Source: Isochrysis galbana
Taxonomy: Eukaryota; Haptophyta; Isochrysidales; Isochrysidaceae
Direction: 5' to 3'
NCBI GenBank assembly: GCA_018136815.1
Contig: CM030931.1
Coordinates: 4,966,148-5,030,147, forward strand
Length of the DNA: 64,000 bases
The notes under the pieces were generated by a model. It saw only the letters and a list, made by a program, of their open reading frames with translations, had not been told where the DNA came from and did not search any database. Positions within the stretch are counted from its first letter, which is position 1. Every line of letters starts with the position of its first letter. The position numbers and the translations under genes are program-made. Shown here in pieces: positions 56,581 through 64,000 of this stretch.

Positions 56581-56625
56581 TTCATTGCACTTCGGCGAAG
56601 GGCCAAGCGCCAAGCGCAGTGAATC

Positions 56626-57934
56626 AAGCTCAGTTCGCCCCCACAGTCGGGCTATGTTCTCGGCGAGTCCGATTGATCTGCGCGACGAGGAGAAGGATCC
56701 CCGCCTCGCGGCCGTCCTGAAAGTCCCAGGCAGTTATTAAACATCAGAAGAACTCGGGGGACGATGGCGGATAAGTACAGAGGAATAACATAAGAAAACC
56801 TGAGACCCACCCCTTCCTCTCTTTGAGATCGGACCGACCGACGACCGAGACCCCCCCCCTTTCCCCCCGCGTGTCGCGTGGGATTGAGGAGTCGTGACAA
56901 GCTCACCCCACTCCTCCGTCTGATAAGCAATAGAGTACCTTAGATGTCGAGCTCGATTTGCACTTCCAATTCTTTGATCCTCTCAGATCGTGGACCCTAC
57001 CCCAACTCAGCATGCCGATGCTCTTCTCCCTTCTTGCCTTGCTGGCCGTGCTCGTAGCGACGAGCCCCGTTCCTGCGGATCTGATCGACGGCATCCCTGG
57101 CACCCTCGTCGCGCTGGCCGCTGAGAAGCCTTTGATTGGCGTCGAGTTCCCGATGAGGCGTGCTCTCAGTCATGACAACAATGAAGCTGGCGGCAACGAG
57201 GACAGCGATGGCGATTCACCCGATCTGGATACGCACAACTCCGTTGGTGATGAGAGCTCGTCAAGTGAGTCCGGCAGCAATAATGACAATGACATCGACA
57301 CCCACAACGATTCCGACAATGAGCCTGACCATTCCATGGATGATGACAGCTCGTCGCAAGATTCCTCTGGCAACCAGTCTGACAACGACAACACCATTGA
57401 CAGCCACGGCGAGGATGACACGGGCTCAGCCAATGACGGTGACGCTGGCAACAATGACGATGGATCGCAGCAAGGAGACAGCTCTCAGGACAACTCCGCT
57501 GAGGACCAGGGCAAGAAGCCGGCGGGAATGTTTGGGACGATTTCCAACTCTTGTGCTTGAGCCGCGATGCTCATGGCCCTCTCCGTGCGTGCTACGAATG
57601 GCCTCTTGCTCTCGTGCATTGACCAGCGGAGTGAAATTTCTGCATTCTCGTGCTTCTCTCCATCAAATACTTGATTTCCTCCCATACACCTACTTTTGGA
57701 TTTTGGAATGGTGCGTACTTGCTTCTTGCTTGCGTATCCCTTTGGCTCGATAGCCGCTTTGTTTTGTCGGAGTCACTTTGAGGCAGTGCGTAGTGGGAAC
57801 TGGGCCCATACAGGGAGGGGCAGAGGTAGATTTCTAATGTTCTCTCGCCTATCGTACGATTACTTGTGTTGCCTATCTTTATCTTTGGCCCCGGCCTGAA
57901 CTTTGACTCCCTTATATCGTCTCACACAATTTTC
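56626..57934. repeat. Right arm of the perfect 1,309-bp inverted repeat
   Basis: This is the exact reverse complement of 48271-49579. Beyond 57934 the arms differ, yet CGATGCTCC stands close by on both sides (57968 here and 48253 in reverse). Older, diverged homology may therefore extend past the perfect block. Confidence 0.9.
57012..57560 (+). CDS. Secreted acidic Asp/Ser/Asn-rich protein, copy B
   Basis: Identical in sequence to copy A (182 residues; signal peptide MPMLFSLLALLAVLVATSPV, then an Asp/Ser/Asn-rich chain). More than 350 bp on each side of the frame is also identical, so both copies could share any promoter within the arm. The direction is opposite to copy A: the two genes point outward from the spacer. 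Acidic residues make up roughly a quarter of the chain. The single Cys is next to the C-terminus. Confidence 0.7.
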   Translation: MPMLFSLLALLAVLVATSPVPADLIDGIPGTLVALAAEKPLIGVEFPMRRALSHDNNEAGGNEDSDGDSPDLDTHNSVGDESSSSESGSNNDNDIDTHNDSDNEPDHSMDDDSSSQDSSGNQSDNDNTIDSHGEDDTGSANDGDAGNNDDGSQQGDSSQDNSAEDQGKKPAGMFGTISNSCA

Positions 57935-58064
57935 TTTGCTATTCATGACTAATTTTTGTAGCACGAACGATGCTCCGATTCCGTCACTGATCGAACACTC
58001 CACAGCGACTGACATCCTTGGGGCTTAGTGAGAGAAAAACTTATCCTGCCGTACACAGGTCGCC

Positions 58065-58190
58065 ATGCGCGCGTCGCTTACGCTGGTGCTGGCGTTCGCC
58101 GCCCTTGTTCGCGCTGCGGTACCAGGGCGATACATGCACGCGCTTGCGCTTGCGCGGGCGGAGTTTGGATGGGCTGTGCGATGGATCTAG
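58065..58190 (+). CDS. Short ORF or first exon with signal peptide
   Basis: 41 codons, starting MRASLTLVLAFAALVRAAVP, a good signal peptide, and ending soon after. A GTACCA after Ala-18 could be a splice donor, in which case this is exon 1 of a gene whose other exons I cannot find. It starts 131 bp past the end of the inverted-repeat arm. Confidence 0.3.
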   Translation: MRASLTLVLAFAALVRAAVPGRYMHALALARAEFGWAVRWI

Positions 58191-59228
58191 GATGAGCCTC
58201 CTCTGGCGGCGTGTGCCCCCCACCGGTGGGGCGCGGTGGCGAGGGTCGCCTGGAGATCGGCAGCGGTCACGGCGTCACGGCACCCTCCATAGGTCAAACT
58301 ATACACTATACATGAGAGAGGGCCTCGCTTGTAATTGTAAAACGTAAAAAGCAAAAGCCTTTCAAATTGACTAAGCTCAACTAGTAGTCAAACAGTTGAA
58401 GACATTGTCAGCATGCCCAATAAAACAGAGGCCCAAACGGTACCCATAGCCATAGCCGCAAGAATGAGCCCTTCCTACGGCAACACGGCAACGCACAACG
58501 CAGCTGACTTGACGGACATAACCACACTTTACACGGCACACAAACAAGACAAAAGACACAAACACACAAACAAGCTACATACTAACGTCTAACGTACGTA
58601 CGCACGTACTACGTACCCCGGAAAACTATGCAATAAGACACAAGACACCCACGTGCCAATCCCTTCCCGCCTCTAGAACTTGAGCAAATGTAGTGCACAA
58701 GGCGGTCATACATGCATAGCCCTAGACCCTAGAAACAGGAGAATAAGGTAAGAAGGGGAAGGGACGCAACGAAAGGGGAGGGAAAGGGAAAGGGGATAGG
58801 GATAGAGAGAGCAATGTGCAATGTCGTGCTAGAACGGGCGCGAATGCCAGACCCATGGATAGACCGTAGGTAGCCCTGAGTCTTCAACATATTTTTAAGC
58901 TGATTGGAGCGGGCTTACTTCTTTAAGCTGCATAGAGCGGGCTTACTTCTGTGCTCTAGCTATAGCGCCATAAGTTCGAAGGTCGAATATCGAGTTCGGG
59001 CTAGAACATAGCCTCTATCAGTGATACAAAAGAGAGTGTTCTGACTATGCTACACGGCGCGCCTATGTGCGCGCCTCGTAGAATCATAGGAGGAGACGAT
59101 GTCGATGCCTTCCCGTCGCAGATACTTCTTACGTGGCGCCCGCTATGTGCCAATCGCGCACGGGGTCGATAGACGAGAGAATCGTACTTCGTCATCATGA
59201 ATACTTCGTCATCATGAATCGAAGCGAG
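58191..59228. other. Intergenic
   Basis: A CA/ACGTACGTAC-rich patch lies at 58560-58610 and a GGGAAAGGGAAAGGGG run at 58775. CTGAGTCTTCAACATA at 58875 belongs to a short repeat seen elsewhere. No gene is seen. Confidence 0.4.
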
Positions 59229-59912
59229 TTACAAGACCGGGGCAAATTCATTTATCTTCGCCTTGATCTCGGACATTTTTGGCCCTTCAACCTTGGCGAC
59301 CTGTTTTCCATCCTACAAGAGCAGCCGTCGGCCTGTACTATGAGACAAACCCGTAGCAGAGACATGGTGAGCACGCATTTCAAGGGGACTCCTAACAGCA
59401 GCATACCAAGTAGAAGAGGAAGGTGGAGCTTGAGGCTCCCAAGTACTCCGCGAGAATTGGTACGTGGTTGGCTACGGCCCGCACAAAGCTGAAGGCGATC
59501 TTGTCGGCAAGATCGTAATACACGGTGGAAAAATGCCCGTCGAGCATCTCACTTGGACCCCATGCGGCGGCGTACACGTCGATGACTGCACCAACAGCAA
59601 TGCGCAGGATGGGATAGGGAGACGGAAGGGACTCAGTTCCGTTGGACAGCGAGGGCAAAGAGGGAGAAAGCGGTAATCGGCTTGGCGCACGGGGCAGGGC
59701 GGCTCGGCAGACTGGCCAGAGACAAGGAGAGAGAGCCAGCGCCTGCGTCTGTAGATAGACGGCACCATGCCATAGCGCCCAGAGCTCGGTCGGACGGGTG
59801 GTGCACGCAGCGCACCGAGGAGCTGGTTGGTGCTCTTCATTACAGTATTGGTCCAGTCCGCCGCCGACTCCACCTGCTTGATGAACGAGACGTCCACCTT
59901 CTTCTTGGACAT
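59229..59912 (-). CDS. Thioredoxin-like outer-arm dynein light chain
   Basis: Exons are 59912-59816, 59585-59407 and 59312-59229. Donors are GTGCGC and GTATGC, and the exons give 119 residues. MSKKKVDVSFIKQVESAADW, then LLVIDVYAAAWGPSEML, DLADKIAFSFVRAVANHVPI, LGASSSTFLFYLDGKQVAKV and EGPKMSEIKAKINEF follow the whole length of the 14-16 kDa thioredoxin-fold light chains of the flagellar outer dynein arm (Chlamydomonas LC3/LC5 type) and the N-terminal domain of TXNDC3/6. The active-site motif WCGPC is replaced by AWGPS, so both redox cysteines are absent and a structural role is likely. Intron phases (1 and 0) fit exactly. It shows that the organism builds motile flagella or keeps the genes for them. 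Confidence 0.85.
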
Positions 59913-60429
59913 CGCGACCGACGCGCGAAGCCAAATTCCCTCCTTGGCTCGTCCCCGCGGTGAACTGGGCAGGGCGTAACAACAATCTATTAGTAGTAGT
60001 GTAGTAGTAGCATTTTTTCGCGGGCATGCTAAAAATATGAGACCGTGTGTCTGGATGAGTTTTGTAGATACGAAGAGTCGGGGCTACCGCCTAGGGAGGA
60101 CACAGTACAGTCTACCACTTCAAAGACACCGCCCTTTAAATCCCCCGGTCCCCATCCCCTTCCCCTTCCCCTTTGGGTCCTTTGATTTCGGCTTTCGGTT
60201 TCAGGGGTCGCGCGCCTAGATGGGAAAAACACAATGGGGGGGGGGTCGGAAAACTTTTTAAAAACAGTCAAAATACTATGTTTGGGGCATTCATAGAAAA
60301 ACAGAGAAAAAAGGTACCAAAAACAGTATCAGGCGGACAGGGGGGGGCACCCTTCTCTGCGACTCGCGAGTCGCGAGCGCGTCGCGCTGCCCTCCTCTCT
60401 CCTCTCTCCGCTCTCTCGCTCTCGCTCTC

Positions 60430-61780
60430 TCTGCCCTCTGCCCTCTTGGCCACTACCATGCAACCCAACCCCAACCCCAACCGTGCCTCTCGCGCCGCGC
60501 TTTCTGCCCGCATCGCCACCGCCGTCTCCGCCGTCGAGACCGACGCAGAGCAGCCAGCTCCTGCGTCGGCGCCCATGCAATGGCAATGGTGTCGCATTCA
60601 TCCTCGATGATGATGATGCGATTTCCAGTCTCTTATTTCCAGGTCCTTCGCCGTGCGGCCACACGGTGAAGCTCAGGTACATCTAGGTTGGTAGGGTTCG
60701 TCCCTAGCGACCTAGAATTCGGGTTCTCGTTTCGTTCCTTCTTGCCTGTTTGTCAGGTCTAGATTCCAGGTTTCCTGAAGTCGCGTTCCGTCAAAAGAGG
60801 GCCAGGTGATTCTATTTTTTTCATTTTTCACCCAGAGGTGCATGTTTTATTTTTCAACCAGTCTCCAGGGTATTATTATCACAAAGATGACGCGGCGCGT
60901 GATAGCAACTCCCCCCCCCCCCTTCCCCCAAACACACGGTGACCCCAAAGCTACTGAGTTTTCATCCTTTTCGTCCAAGGGGGTGGGCTAGGTAGATTCG
61001 ACGCGTCTTCGGTCTCTTCGTTTCGTAAACAATCGGTTGTGAAGCCCTCGAGGGCTGTCGACTCGGTATCATCTTCTGCTCTAGGTTCTATGGATAGGTC
61101 CGACGTGGCCGCTGCCGCGTCCGAAAACGTTGTTGCTGCTTTACCTGTTTCTGCTCTTTCCCGGCGGGACCCCACTGGAGACCTCTCTCCCAAGGGCCAT
61201 AGCCGGAGCCGCTCTGCGGACGAAGCGTCGTTGTCTACCGTAGGTTCTCGTGCAGTGAAGGCGGAGACTAGTGCCTCCTCCTCACCTCTCTCCCCGGTTC
61301 GTTATATTTCTCCGTCATCGTGTTCATTCTCTCGTCTCGAAGTTGCACCTGTTCTCGTTTCTGACCTGGCCTGCCGTCTCTGCATCCGATAGCTTCGCTC
61401 CAGGTGCGTTTCAAGTTGCACCGGGGCTGGACTCCGACTGGAAGCGAGGGGGATGGTGACCCTGTCACCGCGCTGAGCGAGGAGCAACGAGCTCTACTCG
61501 ACTCAGCCACCATCGATCCAGACCGGCTTCTTTCCGACGATCAACGAGAAGAAGTACGCCAACTCTTGGCCCGGCGCATCAAAGCTTTCGCGTTGCACCC
61601 GGGGGCTCCAAACCATACGCACGTTCTCGAGGTGGAGTTGCCACTCAACCCCGGCGCTGTTCCTCATCGGCATGCTCCGTCTAGAGTGGGCCGCGCAGGC
61701 GAGCTCATCATAGAAGAGGAGGTAGCCAAGATGGAAGCCGCCGGCATTATTCGCAAGTCAAATTCGGCCCCGCCACCGGG
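60430..61780 (+). mobile_element. Ty3-type LTR retroelement fossil
   Basis: 61404-61770 encodes the segment that leads into a Ty3/Gypsy reverse transcriptase: ARRIKAFALHPGAPNHTHVL, EVELPLNPGAVPHRHAPSRV, ELIIEEEVAKMEAAGIIRKS then NSAP. Ser/Ala-rich gag-like sequence lies upstream. The element is broken and incomplete: the body of the polymerase is missing and an R1 copy (60778-60975) is inserted. No LTR pair was recognised. Confidence 0.55.
60778..60975 (-). repeat. R1 repeat copy, 5'-truncated
   Basis: The minus strand holds the end of the R1 ORF (TKRMKTQ, stop) and the whole R1 3' region down to GGAACGCGACTT at 60778. Confidence 0.6.
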
Positions 61781-62295
61781 GTGCCACCGCTCAGGGCCTT
61801 CTGCCGGGAGCGCAGCATGCAAATGGCTGCTTCGTTTTGTACTTTTTCGTGGAGAGCGGGGAGAGAAAGGCTGTATAAGAGACATCTGCCCCGCACGTTC
61901 TGCGGGGAAAGAAGTGCGTGTGTGGATGGGGGAGAGCCGCGGGGCGGGGAGGTGGAGGGCGCAGGGGGGGGGGGGGGGGGGCGCCCTGTGGCAAAAACAC
62001 GTCACTCGCATTGCCTCTGCATCGTCTACTTTGAGGTAAACATCGAACATTCTGAATAAAAGGAAGCATCCATTTGGCTGCTTCGCAGTTTTGCACGTTT
62101 CCTCTTTTCTTCTCTGCTAAACCACCGACTCTTCTCGCAGAAGGGCTCTGGGAGTGTGTCTCAGGATGCCCCTGAGGCACCCTTTCTCCAGAGCCCGCAT
62201 GCTTCTCCTCCTCCTCTTTCCTTCCGCCCTTTTTTTGTTTTCCCTCCGGTTGTTCCTTCCCACTTCCCACCCTCTCTCTTCCTCGGCATACAATC

Positions 62296-62326
62296 AGCCC
62301 CCCCCCCCCCCCCCCCCCCCCCCCCG
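62296..62326. repeat. Poly-C tract just upstream of an ATG
   Basis: A run of about 28 C ends 6 bp before the ATG of the glycosyltransferase gene at 62331. It lies in the probable 5' UTR. Confidence 0.7.
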
Positions 62327-62330
62327 CCCA

Positions 62331-63967
62331 ATGCGACCGCTCCTGCTGGCGGCGGCGCTTGCCACCACCCACGCCGAGCGGCCTTTGCAGGTAGACCGCC
62401 AGTTCTAGTCACTGGTCTCCGCCCCCCTCGCTCCCTTTCCCTCTATCTCGCACGCGCTCCCCTCCCTCGTGTCACTCTCGTTCTGGTTTCGAGCGCTCGT
62501 TCGATCTCTCTTTGTCTGAGAGCACTGCGAGAGGGCGGATGGAGGGAGACGGTGAGAGAGCGAGGGAGGGGGAAGGGGCAGAGGGCGAGAGGGGAGAGCG
62601 GGAGAGCAGGAGAACGGGGGGAGGCGGTAGAGGGAGGGAGGGATGAAGAGGGAAAGAGACAAAAGGGAAGGGGAGAGAGAAGGGTTAGGATATAGGGAGG
62701 GAACGGGAGGGAGAGAGACGGAAAGGCGAGGGGGAGGGAGAGTGTGAGGGAGGTTAGGGGAACACGGGTCTGAGCTGGGTCGGGGGGGGGCTTAAGTTGT
62801 TGGTGCAGAAGGCACGAGTGGGATGCAGATGGCGGCACAAGCCAGCAGGGAGTGCCCACATAGCTGCAATGCTTTGCGCTACGCAGGTCGTTTTCTCAGC
62901 CGAGTGCAACCACCTTTTTGATTGGCATACCATCGGTATCTTCTACTCGTTCGAAGTCTCCGGCTTTTCGCATGTCGCCAATCTCACGAGGCTGCTTGCG
63001 TGCAACGAGCCGGTGCGTGCACACAGCCTTATTAAGTAGATGAGGCGACCGTGCCGTGGTGGCCTACTGTCGCACATGCCCAAGGAGCCTGCTTCGTTTA
63101 ACACGATTGACTCATGGGGGCATCATCGGACTTGCCCCGCGGGCTCACTGTATGGGCATTGATGGTGCCAAGACGCAAACTGCGCCGTACTGTCGGCCTT
63201 GGCCAGGGCTCATGCTTCTTACTCACATGAGCCGCGGCGTGAGCTGCGGCGTGTCCTGCAATCTTTAGCGATCGTTCCACTTTGGTTCGTTGCAGGAGCT
63301 CAAAGAGTACGCTCAGGACAGTTTAGCCATTGGTTCTACCTTTGTCCACCGCAACCTTCGCGATGACCCCTTGGTGGATGAGAAGGGCTATCCCTCGTAC
63401 AACAAACCTTATTCGGTCATGGCCTGGCTCGAGACGCGCCCGCCCGTCCTCGACGGCGAAGATGAGTTCGTGTTGATGACGGACGCTGATATGCTTTTTA
63501 CGAAGCCGATCGACCCGCGCGCGTACGGCGCAGCGAGAGGGGTGGTGGTGTCCGCCGAGTACTCATACCTCGTGGGGACTGAGACTGGTTTCGCTAAGCG
63601 CTTCATCGACGATAAAATCATTCATCGGCTCGCGCAAGTGGGAGGATTCCACATTTTCCACACAGAAGACCTTCGAAGGATCGCCCCGCTCTGGCTGGAG
63701 TACACCAAGAAGGTCCGAGCCTTTTCATTCGCCGAGCCTGAGCTCTTCTTTGCTGAGTCGATGCGGCCGCTCGATCCGGCGGAGGAGAACTTACGCGCTG
63801 TGCGTCAAAAGCAGGCTCGATGGCACTCTGAGATGTACGGATACGTGTTTGGCGCGGCAATCGTTGGGGTGACGCACCACGTGCGCCGCGACGTTATGCT
63901 GTACCCAGGCTATCAGGCATGTCGCTCCCGGCACGCAGGCGGCACTCTGTCACGCGTGTGGGCGTGA
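62331..63967 (+). CDS. Hydroxyproline/serine O-glycosyltransferase-like protein
   Basis: Exons are 62331-62390, 62887-63012 and 63296-63967. Donors are GTAGAC and GTGCGT, and the exons sum to 285 residues. Exon 1 is a short signal peptide (MRPLLLAAALATTHAERPLQ). Exon 2 gives VVFSAECNHLFDWHTIGIFY and VANLTRLLACNE, the hallmark opening of hydroxyproline O-arabinosyltransferases and peptidyl serine alpha-galactosyltransferases. Exon 3 has YNKPYSVMAWLETRPPVLDG, FVLMTDADMLFTKPIDP (metal-binding DAD), LVGTETGFAKRFID, VGGFHIFHTEDLRRIAPLWL and WHSEMYGYVFGAAIVGVTHH. The family adds arabinose or galactose to hydroxyproline-rich glycoproteins in the Golgi lumen. No membrane anchor is visible after the signal peptide. 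The gene is complete within the window. Confidence 0.85.
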
Positions 63968-64000
63968 GGGACTCGGGCTGTTGCTGCTGCACACCGTCTC

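Noticed and set aside
1-64000. CRISPR arrays, bacterial operons or prokaryotic promoters.
   Set aside because: No regular spaced repeats of that type. The genes have introns and eukaryotic families, so bacterial features do not apply.

Overview
The window is nuclear DNA of a GC-rich eukaryotic alga. Genes are split by short introns and lie on both strands without operons. Several proteins begin with a signal peptide followed by a basic or proline-rich stretch, as in algae with a secondary (complex) plastid. A thioredoxin-like outer-arm dynein light chain points to a flagellate cell. Glycosyltransferases, a membrane-anchored GH5 enzyme, a GC-AG intron and many GTGCGC splice donors fit a haptophyte best. 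This placement is an inference; a pelagophyte or a related alga is not excluded. I built the gene models by hand from reading frames, splice sites and intron phase. Where a model is stated as phase-consistent, the exon lengths sum to a whole number of codons.

Layout. 1-2.3 kb holds a tyrosine-recombinase element fragment cut by the window edge, an unknown ORF and repeat tails. 3.26-6.69 kb is a large secretory- or plastid-targeted coiled-coil protein (3 exons). 7.8-8.35 kb has remnants of leucine-rich repeats. 9.0-10.1 kb (-) is a multispan plastid-type protein. 10.5-15.7 kb is a nest of mobile elements: pogo-like and LINE-like remnants, a retroposon with a 17-bp target duplication, and a hAT-like MITE with an 8-bp duplication. 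16.45-17.83 kb (-) is a proline-rich plastid-type membrane protein and 19.68-20.44 kb an Mpv17/PMP22 protein. 21-22.8 kb holds a tandem repeat and a broken element with a phage-methylase-like piece. 22.95-25.29 kb (-) is a GT34-like glycosyltransferase with a PAN/apple-like tail. 27.07-28.92 kb is a MORN-repeat protein. 29.1-30.3 kb (-) is a deletion derivative of a pogo-like transposon. 30.6-33.2 kb (-) is a six-exon VTT/DedA-family protein. 35.6-39.2 kb (-) is a GH5 glycoside hydrolase with a transmembrane anchor. 40.5-43.75 kb is a 1,024-residue IQ-motif protein. 44-48 kb is repeats. 48.3-57.9 kb is a perfect 1,309-bp inverted repeat, each arm carrying the same acidic secreted-protein gene, around a PLOD-type glycosyltransferase. 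59.2-59.9 kb (-) is the dynein light chain. 60-61.8 kb is a Ty3-type retroelement fossil. 62.33-63.97 kb is a hydroxyproline/serine O-glycosyltransferase-like gene.

Working together. Three glycosyltransferases of extracellular-glycoprotein type, a membrane GH5 enzyme and a duplicated secreted Asp/Ser/Asn-rich protein suggest that this locus is rich in cell-surface or scale-matrix functions. The coiled-coil, VTT, Mpv17, 8998-10094 and proline-rich proteins all have leader-like N-termini consistent with plastid or endomembrane targeting. No tRNA, rRNA or CRISPR array was seen.

The most unusual signal is a dispersed repeat family. In seven copies on both strands a short hairpin stands 4-5 nt before an ATG. 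The hairpin stem changes between copies but keeps pairing, including T-G wobbles in the sense strand, and in the one copy with clear borders it lies 3 bp inside the 5' end of a retroposon-like unit.
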